Part shown: positions 55,401 through 62,949 of the stretch, piece after piece | Layout of the letters: each line of letters opens with the position of its first letter | How positions within the stretch are numbered: position 1 is the stretch's first letter | Assembly (NCBI GenBank): GCA_030652255.1 | Contig: JAUSAZ010000144.1 | Span: 124,001-188,000 of the forward strand | Direction: 5' to 3' | Source of the DNA: Myxococcales bacterium | GTDB lineage: Bacteria > Myxococcota_A > Polyangia > Polyangiales > Ga0077539 | DNA: 64,000 nucleotides | Program-made: the position numbers and the translations under genes | The notes under the pieces: generated by a model | Told to the model about the DNA's origin: nothing | The model's input: the letters and a program-made list of their open reading frames with translations, nothing else | The model's database searches: none

Positions 55401-57035
55401 GTGCTGCCGATCCACTACACCGAGCTCGCCCGGCAGATGGCGATCTTCGACCCGTCGCAGTGCCGCGACGCCACCCCCGAGGAGCGCACCCGCTACGCAT
55501 GGCGCCTCGTCGACGGCAAGATCTGCCGCCTGCACCCGCGCGACCACGCCGCGATGGTGGACTTCGAGACCGGACCGACCAGCGCCGGATCGACCCGCGA
55601 CGCCCCGATGTGGCGCACCCGCCCCAACGCCCGCAGCGGCGGGAGCAACGTGCGCTGGGGCTACCGCGTCGCCTGGGACATCGGCACCGGCTACCCCCAC
55701 ATCAACTACTTCGACCAGGGAGCCGACGTCTACGAGGTCACCCAGTCGATGGTGCGCAAGTACGAGCTGACGTACCCGTCGATGTACTTCCGCCGCAACA
55801 ACCGCGAGTTCTCGCAGTGGGGCATCCCCTCGTACCTGTCGCGCACGGTGTTTCGCCGGCTGCGCGGGTACCACTGGAGCGTGGCGCGCGACTCGGCGTT
55901 CTACGCCTCGGTCTTCTCGCCCGCGCTCTATGACCGCGTGGCGCGCGACGACAACTGGATGCGCCCGCTGCTCGTCGCCGGGACGGACATCTTCGACTTC
56001 TTCGCGAAGGTGATCCTCCGGCCCGAGGCGGGCACCTTCGAGCAGATGCCCGTGGCCGAGGCGCTGCGCGGACGGCGCCCGCTCTTCGACGCGGCCGAGG
56101 AGGGCAGCGACCTCACGCCGGACTTCGAGGTCGGCCTCATCGACGGCCGCTTCATCGGCGAGGAGTACGACAACTCCGTGGGCGGCTCGTGGGACTACCA
56201 CTCCTACCTGATCCACGCGGGCTCGTACCCGGAGAAGCCCATCGCGGCGATCATGCTCACCGACACCCGCCCGACCTTCTCGTCGATCTCGCGCGGGCTG
56301 TACCTGGACGGGCGCGAGTTCCAGGTGAACTTCCGCACGGACATGCCGCAGGCCTTCGACCGCCTCCTCGGCGGCGTGCTCTCGGAGGACTGGGACACCG
56401 TCGCCATGCACGTCCCCACCGTGCCCAGCGGCGGCACCGCGGGCCTCCCCGCGCTCGAGCCCGCCGTGCTCCCGCTCTGGACCGTCGGGACGCGCACCGC
56501 CCCGGCGGAGCCCCGGCGCCCCGACGGGTCGCGGCTGCTCTTCCCCAACATCGGGTACCGCCAGCAGCTCCCGATGGTCGTGTGGTCGATGCTGTTCTCG
56601 TCGCTCAACAGCAACCTCGACACCATCCACCGCACCCGCATCTGGACCGACGGCGGCCCCGAGGCGGTGGACATCGCCGAGAGCGAGCGCACCCGCTTCC
56701 GCAACCCCGAGACGGGCATCACGTACATCGCCCGGCGCTACGGCCCCGACTCGGTCGACGGCGAGGCCATCGACAGCGGCATCGCGTCGCGCATGATCGC
56801 CCACGCCAACGAGCTCCTGGTGGACACCTACCAGGTGCGCGTCGACGACCGCGACCAGCCCGTCTACAACCCCGACGGCTCGGTCGACGCGGTGCTCCTG
56901 CGCGGGCAGCTCGTGCCCGTGCACCTCGACACCCAGCGCCAGACCATCGCCGTGACGCGCTTCCGCAACTACGTCGGGCTCATCGACGCCACCCGCTACG
57001 CCTCGCGCCTGCTCGGGTACGGCACCCTGCGCTGA
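52467..57035 (+). CDS. Large zinc-dependent metalloprotease, exported
   Basis: 1522 residues from ATG 52467, with AAGGAG upstream; the open frame extends 950 codons further but as shadow. The signal peptide is SFAVLCLTALSAGGMDC; a lipobox is doubtful. The zinc motif HEIGHSLGLYH (HExxHxxGxxH) is at residues ~808-818, and a Met-turn-like FGNTSVMEYQWERFDE follows about 85 residues later. The N-terminal ~700 residues hold a conserved unknown region starting ERDPINRVRENALAKSFFVG, with Cys pairs (CSANTDADNDGTADACG is a calcium-binding-like loop). It belongs to a big-size family of myxobacterial secreted metalloproteases. Substrate unknown. Confidence 0.88.
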   Translation: MARTPVLRTPWRSFAVLCLTALSAGGMDCAQERDPINRVRENALAKSFFVGANYTDQADDPEFYANNFVVDGTADNSMMPVGTYDDVDRVRWEIQEDFLLARKSYEYIEGSEGRAASAQRTPHGVIVAAYRIESHFDQRRAYNPSTGEELNVVEENTLDRRWHQRDFIRVDWSRNLVNNPDWAWVWYGSVFGEMSFSPVAWNETNPASPDANNFCEMTPGMVRNAATGECVAATNPRNHPGGYLDVTSKWLVNPENSQLFDVPIPTCLIANFFANGPVYSCAQQETVIRTSFRRVEDRDFEPLELTRQPYDLVGGPRADRNGYDPGYGLVDRNFHRFAMIHNLWQRSHLSPVVECSANTDADNDGTADACGASTTAERAGSQCDVVMHRCTLPYRRREVRPIAYYTNPEMPAEMQDHVVIPGAGGNDTYRFPTPAEVSARSYVRGASEDIIDSWNRAIMSAIANSREVECRRTGGDRAACHAQFFDNATEPQGDGAWLAERPKTTNGPAVVICHNPVRADDSTACREPGYAARLGDVRFNHITYIPGRTRAPFGGIAHWGYDPLTGEVVSNGGTNIGRSAEYAAAQQRDFILLALGELDVADFVNGAASSRFSNAVRNPASQPRRRFSDQDIAQRVLAVNGTNAARDLGFRGQAQSSGARAVAQHDQTFQDSAPVSPGATRTAARVEANQAALRNTSLEADMVDESWLANLGFDPRAQRTQSLLDQASPLRRMDPEVAETTWHSLLQRLERRGFCFQDMGAPPMIGSVDLQGVARYFARKYASATPAERSRRIYNDLRIEAYKGIALHEIGHSLGLYHLPSSSYDSMNYNPQYWQLRTRNGASTQTCTPVCTVNNCTNTRSADVNQDNCMGPRYLDPASDEELGLAEGSEPHAGIDYFGNTSVMEYQWERFDETVGIGSYDHYAMGVLYGRVLETMETDPARGGTSIENQDRFSPRLRSQLSDLDQIQWTDPVLAETGVLPIHYTELARQMAIFDPSQCRDATPEERTRYAWRLVDGKICRLHPRDHAAMVDFETGPTSAGSTRDAPMWRTRPNARSGGSNVRWGYRVAWDIGTGYPHINYFDQGADVYEVTQSMVRKYELTYPSMYFRRNNREFSQWGIPSYLSRTVFRRLRGYHWSVARDSAFYASVFSPALYDRVARDDNWMRPLLVAGTDIFDFFAKVILRPEAGTFEQMPVAEALRGRRPLFDAAEEGSDLTPDFEVGLIDGRFIGEEYDNSVGGSWDYHSYLIHAGSYPEKPIAAIMLTDTRPTFSSISRGLYLDGREFQVNFRTDMPQAFDRLLGGVLSEDWDTVAMHVPTVPSGGTAGLPALEPAVLPLWTVGTRTAPAEPRRPDGSRLLFPNIGYRQQLPMVVWSMLFSSLNSNLDTIHRTRIWTDGGPEAVDIAESERTRFRNPETGITYIARRYGPDSVDGEAIDSGIASRMIAHANELLVDTYQVRVDDRDQPVYNPDGSVDAVLLRGQLVPVHLDTQRQTIAVTRFRNYVGLIDATRYASRLLGYGTLR

Positions 57036-57079
57036 CCGCTGCTGCCACCGACGCATCGCCGCGATAGACTGCCGCGGCG

Positions 57080-57994
57080 ATGACCCCTCCTGGCGCACGC
57101 CGCCGCCCCGCCCTCGTCCTCCTCGCCACCACCGCCCTCGGCCTCGGCTGCATCTTCAGCGCGAGCCGCGCCGCCACCAGCGACGCCTCCGGGGGAGCGC
57201 CCCGCTGGATCGCCGTGCGGGCCCGCACCGCGGCCGACGGCGGCGCACCGGCATCGCCGACCACCACCGTCCCCACGGCGGTCGACCGCGCGACGCTCCC
57301 GCGCTGCCCGGACGGCGCCGTGTACATCCCCGGCGGGCGCTTCGCGATGGGCAGCGCCGAGGGTCAGGGCGCACCCGACGAGCACCCGCAGCACACCGTC
57401 CTGCTCCGCGGCTACTGCCTCGACCGCACCGAGGCGACCGTCGACGCGTACACCCGCTGCGTGCGCGCGGGCGCCTGCACCCGCCCCGTGGCGACGCTCC
57501 AGGAGGGCGCGCAGCCCGTGTCGGGCGTCGACTGGGGCCAGTCCGACGCCTTCTGCCGCTACGTGGGCGGACGGCTCCCGACGGAGGCCGAGTGGGAGTT
57601 CGCCGCGCGCGGCACCGACGGCCGGCGATACCCCTGGGGCAACGAAGACCCCGCCGGGTGCGAGCGCCTCGACTGGGTCTACGGCAGCGAGAGCTGCGGC
57701 GGGGTCGGACCGAGCCCGGTGGGCGCCCACCCGACCGGCGCCTCTCCCTTCGGCGTGCTCGACCTCGCGGGCAACGTCTGGGAGTGGACCTCGGACTGGT
57801 ACGCCCGCCAGTACGACGCCGCCACGCAGGAGAACCCCACCGGGCCGCTGGAGGGCTCGGCGCGCGTCACCCGCGGCGGCGGCTTCAACAACGACCAGGT
57901 CGAACGCCACCGCGCGACCTTCCGCGAGGGCCAGCACCCCAACTTCCACGACTACGACCTCGGCGTGCGCTGCGCCTACGACCCGAGCTCCTAG
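57080..57994 (+). CDS. FGE/SUMF1-fold lipoprotein lacking the catalytic cysteines
   Basis: 304 residues. Lipobox LATTALGLGC. From ~80 the formylglycine-generating-enzyme fold is clear: YIPGGRFAMGSAEGQGAPDE, HTVLLRGYCLDRTEATVDAY, LPTEAEWEFAARGTDGRRYP, GVLDLAGNVWEWTSDWYARQ and TRGGGFNNDQVERHRATFRE, with DLGVRCAY at the end. True FGE enzymes have two active-site Cys in the RGGS.LC...C.RYR region; both are absent here, so copper-dependent formylglycine formation is not expected. It is more likely a ligand-binding or EgtB/lectin-like variant. It follows the metalloprotease by 44 bp. Confidence 0.88.
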   Translation: MTPPGARRRPALVLLATTALGLGCIFSASRAATSDASGGAPRWIAVRARTAADGGAPASPTTTVPTAVDRATLPRCPDGAVYIPGGRFAMGSAEGQGAPDEHPQHTVLLRGYCLDRTEATVDAYTRCVRAGACTRPVATLQEGAQPVSGVDWGQSDAFCRYVGGRLPTEAEWEFAARGTDGRRYPWGNEDPAGCERLDWVYGSESCGGVGPSPVGAHPTGASPFGVLDLAGNVWEWTSDWYARQYDAATQENPTGPLEGSARVTRGGGFNNDQVERHRATFREGQHPNFHDYDLGVRCAYDPSS

Positions 57995-58157
57995 CGCCCG
58001 GCGGCGCCCTCCGCCCGAGGGTGTTGCAACACGTTTCACCGGTGTTTCACGAGTGTCTCGGCGCCGGGCGATCGACCCGCGCAGAGACCCACTGAAAACA
58101 CGGGTTCTGCCGCGATAATCGGCTAGGGCACGGGGCTTGCGATCGCCCCTCCCGATC
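57995..58157 (+). promoter_or_regulatory. Palindrome-rich upstream region of the cytochrome gene
   Basis: It contains a perfect 12-bp palindrome GTGTTGCAACAC (58021-58032), the palindrome CACCGGTG (58037-58044) flanked by two GTTTCAC direct repeats, and a 9-bp inverted pair CGCCCGGCG / CGCCGGGCG (57995-58003 and 58062-58070). A -10-like GATAAT lies near 58115. Operator sites for a regulator of the cytochrome/porin pair are likely; the regulator is not known. Confidence 0.5.
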
Positions 58158-59042
58158 ATGGAGCACGTCCACGACGACTCGAAGACCATCGCCCTGCTCC
58201 TGCTGGTGCTGCCGCTGGGGTTCCTTCCAGCGCTCGCATACTTCGGCCTGGCGCGACCGCCCGCGCCACCGCCCGCGGCCGTCGTCGCGACGGAGAGCCC
58301 GGCGGAGGCGGTCGTGCGAGCGCCCGCGCCCGCTGCGATTCCCGACGGGCCGCTCGGTGACGCGATCCGTCGCGGGAAGCTGATCGTCACGCAGACCTAC
58401 GAGACGCTGCCCGAGCACGTGGGCAGCACCCTGCATTGCACGAGCTGCCACCTCGAGGAGGGCACCCGGGCGGGCGCCGCGCCGTGGGTGGGCCTGCCGG
58501 GAGTGTTCCCCGAGTACCGCGCGCGGAGCGGGCGGGTCGACACCATCGAGCGGCGGGTCAACGACTGCTTCGAGCGCAGCATGAACGGCACCGCGCTCGA
58601 CCCGGCGGGCGACGACATGACCGCGATCGTCGCGTACATGGGCTTCATCTCCCGCGGCGTGCCCGCCGGTCGAACGCCGCCGGGCCGTGGGTTTCGACAC
58701 AACGAGAGCCCGCCGACGCCCGACCGGGCGCACGGCGCGCAGGTCTACGCGCAGCGCTGCGCGAGCTGCCACGGGGCGGACGGCGAGGGCCAGGCGCCGG
58801 GCGGTCGGTACCAGTTCCCGCCCCTGGTGGGCGACCACTCCTACACCGTCGGCGCGGGCCTCGCCCGCCTCGACACCGCGGCCTCGTTCGTCCGCTGGAA
58901 CATGCCCCTCGGCATGGGCGGCACCCTTTCCGAACAGGAGTCCTACGACGTTGCTGACTTCTTCATCCACCAGCCCCGGCCCGACTTCGCGCGCAGGCGC
59001 TCCGACTGGCCGCGCGGGGGGCGCCCGGCCGATGCGCGCTAG
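58158..59042 (+). CDS. Dihaem c-type cytochrome, TsdA-like
   Basis: 294 residues from ATG 58158 (a TTG at 58137 is also in frame). N-terminal anchor (TIALLLLVLPLGFLPALAYF), then a Pro/Ala linker. Two haem sites: CTSCH in TLHCTSCHLEEGTRAG and CASCH in YAQRCASCHGADGEGQ. TsdA-family segments surround them: APWVGLPGVFPEYRARSGRV, RVNDCFERSMNGTALDPAGD, AYMGFISRGVPAG and WNMPLGMGGTLSEQESYDVA. TsdA oxidises thiosulfate to tetrathionate or runs the reverse. Here the substrate is inferred by similarity. The 3' end overlaps the porin gene by 11 bp. Confidence 0.87.
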   Translation: MEHVHDDSKTIALLLLVLPLGFLPALAYFGLARPPAPPPAAVVATESPAEAVVRAPAPAAIPDGPLGDAIRRGKLIVTQTYETLPEHVGSTLHCTSCHLEEGTRAGAAPWVGLPGVFPEYRARSGRVDTIERRVNDCFERSMNGTALDPAGDDMTAIVAYMGFISRGVPAGRTPPGRGFRHNESPPTPDRAHGAQVYAQRCASCHGADGEGQAPGGRYQFPPLVGDHSYTVGAGLARLDTAASFVRWNMPLGMGGTLSEQESYDVADFFIHQPRPDFARRRSDWPRGGRPADAR

Positions 59043-60255
59043 TAGCCTCGCGCTCGCCGCGCTCGTCAGCCTCGCCCCGAGCTACGCCCTCGCCCAGCAG
59101 GCCCCATCGACCCCCGCGCCCGCGCCGCCGGCGCGCACCCGGCTCTCCCTCGGCGCACCGCCCGACCCTGCGGCCTTTCCCTCGGCCGCGCCCGCCGCGC
59201 CGTCGGCCCCGGGCGTCGAGGTGCACGGCTACGCCGCGGGCTGGTGGACGCCCTGGTCGGAAGCCTCGCCCACGCAGGCGCGGGACGCCTTCCGGCTGCG
59301 CTTCGCGGTGCTGCGGGTCGACGCGCAGATCACCCCCAACCTGTCGGTGCTCGCGCGCCTCGGGCTCATGGTGCCCGACTCGCCGCTGCTCGACTTCCAC
59401 GCCACCTGGACCCCGCACGACGCCGTCGGCGTGAGCGTGGGTCAGTTCCGGCTGCCGCTCGGCGCCGCCGCGACGACGCTCGCCCCGCAGCTCGTGATGC
59501 TCGACCGGCCCGGCTACGTGTACTCGATGACGAAGGTCACGTTCCGCGACGTGGGCGTGATGGTGCACTCGAGCCCGCGCGGCATCGCCCATGGACTCCT
59601 CCACTACTGGGTCGCGGCGGCGAACGGCGCGGGGCGGGTGGGCGTCGGGTCTGCGCGCGCTCCGGGGCCCGTCCAGGATTACCTCTACGCCGCCCGGGTG
59701 CTCCTCGACGTAGGGCGCGTGCTCCTCCACGGCCCGCAGGACCGCCTCGCGCTCGGCGCGACCTGGGCGCGCTCGCACGACCCCGCCATCAACACGGGCA
59801 CCCTCGCGAGCGACCGAAACCTCGCGGCGAACACCCTCGGCCGCACGCTCGCGCCGATCGGGAGCGAGCGCGACAGCCAGCTCCTCGGCGCCGACCTCAC
59901 CTTCGCGCGCTCCGGCGTGTGGGCGCAGGCCGAGGTGCTCTACCTCGACACGCGCGCGGTCGGCTCGGCCACGTCGCGCGAGGCGCTGGGCGCGAGCGTC
60001 GAGCTCGCATACACCCTACCGGTGCGGCCCTTCGACCTCGCCAACGTGCAGCTCGCCGTGCGCGGCGAACGCTTCGATCCCGACCTCGCCGCGGCGGCCG
60101 ACGAGCTCCTCGTCGGCAGCGTCGGCGTGAACGTGCTGCCCGCCCCGGCGTGGCGGGCCTCGCTCTTCGCCACGGTGACGCGCTTCCATGCCCCGATGAC
60201 CGGAGAGTCGCGCAGCGCCGGCGAGCTGGCGCTGCGCCTCGCGGCGGCGTTCTAG
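59032..60255 (+). CDS. OprO/OprP-type porin
   Basis: 407 residues from ATG 59032, inside the end of the cytochrome gene. Signal peptide MRASSLALAALVSLAPSYALAQ, a Pro/Ala linker, then a beta-barrel of alternating strands (FRLRFAVLRVDAQITPNLSV; HDAVGVSVGQFRLPLGAAAT; YVYSMTKVTFRDVGVMVHSS; VWAQAEVLYLDTRAVGSATS) ending in aromatic LRLAAAF, the usual last-strand signature. It resembles phosphate-selective porin O/P family proteins. Co-expression with the cytochrome suggests uptake of its substrate ion; this is inferred. Confidence 0.85.
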   Translation: MRASSLALAALVSLAPSYALAQQAPSTPAPAPPARTRLSLGAPPDPAAFPSAAPAAPSAPGVEVHGYAAGWWTPWSEASPTQARDAFRLRFAVLRVDAQITPNLSVLARLGLMVPDSPLLDFHATWTPHDAVGVSVGQFRLPLGAAATTLAPQLVMLDRPGYVYSMTKVTFRDVGVMVHSSPRGIAHGLLHYWVAAANGAGRVGVGSARAPGPVQDYLYAARVLLDVGRVLLHGPQDRLALGATWARSHDPAINTGTLASDRNLAANTLGRTLAPIGSERDSQLLGADLTFARSGVWAQAEVLYLDTRAVGSATSREALGASVELAYTLPVRPFDLANVQLAVRGERFDPDLAAAADELLVGSVGVNVLPAPAWRASLFATVTRFHAPMTGESRSAGELALRLAAAF

Positions 60256-60287
60256 ACCCGGCGCCGCGGTGCTAGACCTTCCGCAGC

Positions 60288-61316
60288 GTGCGACCTGTCG
60301 ACAACCCCCCGAACCCCTGGAGCAGCACCTCGGTCGAGTACTTCGAGGACGTGCCCCCGGCGCGGCTCGAGCTCTTCGAGGAGCGGGCCCGCTCCATCGT
60401 CTCCGGCAACGACAGCCCGGACATCCCCTTCCGATGGAGCGTCAACCCCTACCGCGGGTGCATCCACGGCTGTGCGTACTGCTACGCGCGCCCCTCGCAC
60501 CAGTACCTGGGCTTCGGCGCGGGCACCGACTTCGACCGCAAGATCGTCGTGAAGACCAACGCCCCGGAGCTGCTGCGCGAGGCCTTCGAGAAGAAGTCCT
60601 GGGACGGCGGCACCATCAGCTTCTCGGGCAACACCGACTGCTACCAGCCCATCGAGGCGACCTACGAGCTCACCCGACGCTGCCTCGAGCTCTGCCTGGA
60701 GTACCGCAACCCGGTCGCGGTCATCACCAAGAGCGCCCTGGTGCAGCGCGACGCGGCGCTGCTCGCCGCCCTCGCGAAGGTCACCACGGTGCGGGTGTTC
60801 GTGAGCCTCGCCTTCGCCGACGAGGCCCACGCGCGCGCGGTCGAGCCCTGGGCCTCCTCGGTGGCGCGGCGGCTGGCCTCGCTGCGGGTGCTCACCGACG
60901 CGGGCGTCACCTGCGGCGTCGCGGTGGCGCCCATCATCCCCGGGCTCAACGACGACCAGGCCGCGCGGGTGCTCGCCCTCGCCCACGAGCACGGGGCGCG
61001 GCGGGCCTTCATGCAGATGCTGCGATTACCCGCCGAGGTAAGGCCGGTGTTCGAGGAGCGCATCGCGGAGGCCTTCCCCGACCGGGCGAAGCGCATCGAC
61101 CACGCCATCGTCGAGCTGCGCGGCGGGCGCAAGAACGACCCGCGCTTCGGCAGCCGGATGCGCGGCAACGGCCCGCGGTGGGACGCCATCACCGCGCTCT
61201 TCGAGGCCCAGTGCCGGCGCCTCGGGATGAACGAGCAGGTGGTCGGCTCGGACGAGGACGGCACGGCGGGGACCTTTCGCCGCCCCACGCGTCAGGGGAG
61301 CCTCTTCGGGGACTGA
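60288..61316 (+). CDS. Radical SAM protein, PA0069/SplB-like
   Basis: 342 residues from GTG 60288. The 4Fe-4S motif is in VNPYRGCIHGCAYCYARPSH (CxxxCxxC). Other family segments are GTISFSGNTDCYQPIEATYE, NPVAVITKSALVQRD, VFVSLAFADEAHARAVEPWA and APIIPGLNDDQAARVL. This set resembles the PA0069/Rv2578c subgroup related to spore photoproduct lyase. The reaction is not established. It is not spore-associated here. Follows the porin by 32 bp but likely has its own role. Confidence 0.9.
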   Translation: MRPVDNPPNPWSSTSVEYFEDVPPARLELFEERARSIVSGNDSPDIPFRWSVNPYRGCIHGCAYCYARPSHQYLGFGAGTDFDRKIVVKTNAPELLREAFEKKSWDGGTISFSGNTDCYQPIEATYELTRRCLELCLEYRNPVAVITKSALVQRDAALLAALAKVTTVRVFVSLAFADEAHARAVEPWASSVARRLASLRVLTDAGVTCGVAVAPIIPGLNDDQAARVLALAHEHGARRAFMQMLRLPAEVRPVFEERIAEAFPDRAKRIDHAIVELRGGRKNDPRFGSRMRGNGPRWDAITALFEAQCRRLGMNEQVVGSDEDGTAGTFRRPTRQGSLFGD

Positions 61317-61368
61317 CGGTTGACACCGCTCGCCGCCCCGCCCGACAACCGGTGACCCGCCGACCGCG

Positions 61369-62925
61369 ATGCGTGCCCCGAACCCCAGCAACGAGCCCGA
61401 GCGCCTCGCAGCCCTCCTGAGCTGCGGTGTGCTCGACACCGCCCCGGAGGCCTCCTTCGACGACATCACGCGGCTCGCGGGCCAGCTCTGCGACGCGCCC
61501 ATCGCCCTGGTCTCGCTCGTCGACGCCGACCGCCAGTGGTTCAAGGCGCGCGTGGGCATCGACGTCGCCGAGACCTCCCGCGACGTGGCCTTCTGCGCCC
61601 ACGCGATCGCCTCGCCGGAGGTGTTCGTGGTGCGCGACACCCTCGAGGACGCGCGCTTCGCGGAGAACCCGCTCGTCCGCCACGACCCATCCATCCGCTT
61701 CTACGCGGGCGCCCCGCTCCTCATCGAGCCCGACGTGGCGGTGGGCACGCTCTGCGTCCTCGACCGCGTGCCGCGCGACCTCACGGCCTCGCAGCTCGCC
61801 GCCCTCGCCGCCCTCGCCCGGCAGGTGTCCGCGGAGCTCAGGCTGCGCCGCGCCCTCGCCTCGATCCGCCCGATGGGGGTCGACTCCGAGCAGAGCGCAC
61901 GGCCCCGGGCGCTGGAGGGTCACCTCGTCGACGGGCGCTACCGCATCGAGCGGGTGCTGGGCGTCGGGGCGATGGGCATCGTGGTCGCGGCGCACGACGA
62001 GAGCGCGAACGCGCGGGTGGCGATCAAGTTCCTGGGCTCGGAGCTGCGGGAGGAGGCCGAGGCGAAGGAGCGCTTCGTCCGCGAAGCGAAGGCCGTGCTG
62101 CGCGTGGGCGGCGAGCACGTCGCGAGGGTGCTCGACGTGGGCAACCTCGCCAACGGCGCGCCCTTCATCGTCATGGAGCGCCTCGACGGGGAGGACCTCG
62201 AAGCCCGGCTCCAGCGGGAGGGCTCGCTCCCCGCCGACGAGGCCATCGCGTACGTGCTGCAGGCGTGCGTCGCCCTCGGTCGGGCCCACGCCGAGGGCAT
62301 CGTGCACCGCGACCTGAAGCCGGCCAACCTCTTCCTCACGCGGCGCGCCAACGGCGGTCCCCTCATCAAGGTGCTCGACTTCGGGGTGTCGAAGTTCTCG
62401 CGCGCGTCAGCCCTGGCCGAAGACCTCAGCCTGACCCAGGGCGCCGCCCTCATCGGCTCGCCCTACTACATGTCCCCGGAGCAGATGCGCGGGGCCGACG
62501 ACCTCGACGCGCGCACGGACGTGTGGGCCCTCGGGGTGATCCTCTACGAGCTGGTCGCCGGGTCGCTGCCCTTCGAGGGGAAGTCGCTCATCGAGCTGTG
62601 CAGCGCCGTGATGACGAACCCCGCCCGTCCCCTCGACGAGGCCCGCGACGGGCTCCCGCCCGGCCTCGCCGCGGTCGTCCAGCGCTGCCTCGCCAAGAAC
62701 CGCGGCGAACGCTACCCCACCGTCGACGCCCTCGCCGCCGCGCTGCGCCACGTCGTCGACCCGCCGGCTCACCCGCCGCCCGCGACGCCCCCGGCTCCGC
62801 CGCTCGCGCCGCCCCGATCATCGCGAGCGCGGCGAGGCCCCCGGTGGGTCCAGTGGTTCGCCGTGGTGGCGCTGCTCGCGCTGCTGGCGACGGTGGTGCT
62901 CATCATGGCCGGCAGCCCCCGCTGA
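61369..62925 (+). CDS. GAF-domain Ser/Thr protein kinase, membrane-anchored
   Basis: 518 residues. Residues ~8-165 are a GAF domain (DDITRLAGQLCDAPIALVSL; DVAFCAHAIASPEVFVVRDT; FYAGAPLLIEPDVAVGTLCV). Residues ~190-460 are an active-looking kinase: glycine loop LGVGAMGIVVAAHD, VAIKFLGSEL (Lys kept), IVHRDLKPANLFL, KVLDFGVSKF and SPYYMSPEQMRG. A Pro-rich linker and one helix (WFAVVALLALLATVVLIMAG) close the protein. Sensory GAF input ahead of a Hanks-type kinase is less common than the reverse order. Substrate unknown. Confidence 0.9.
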   Translation: MRAPNPSNEPERLAALLSCGVLDTAPEASFDDITRLAGQLCDAPIALVSLVDADRQWFKARVGIDVAETSRDVAFCAHAIASPEVFVVRDTLEDARFAENPLVRHDPSIRFYAGAPLLIEPDVAVGTLCVLDRVPRDLTASQLAALAALARQVSAELRLRRALASIRPMGVDSEQSARPRALEGHLVDGRYRIERVLGVGAMGIVVAAHDESANARVAIKFLGSELREEAEAKERFVREAKAVLRVGGEHVARVLDVGNLANGAPFIVMERLDGEDLEARLQREGSLPADEAIAYVLQACVALGRAHAEGIVHRDLKPANLFLTRRANGGPLIKVLDFGVSKFSRASALAEDLSLTQGAALIGSPYYMSPEQMRGADDLDARTDVWALGVILYELVAGSLPFEGKSLIELCSAVMTNPARPLDEARDGLPPGLAAVVQRCLAKNRGERYPTVDALAAALRHVVDPPAHPPPATPPAPPLAPPRSSRARRGPRWVQWFAVVALLALLATVVLIMAGSPR

Positions 62926-62949
62926 GCGGGTGCCGTCGACGTCGCAGCG

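Noticed and set aside
53337..57098. A 1253-codon minus-strand open frame opposite the metalloprotease gene
   Set aside because: It is an antisense shadow of the plus-strand gene, has Val/Ala/Arg/Gly-only composition and no domain; the plus-strand frame has HExxHxxGxxH.
60288..61316. Spore photoproduct lyase
   Set aside because: The CxxxCxxC site and downstream motifs fit the PA0069/Rv2578c subgroup better, which has no spore role.
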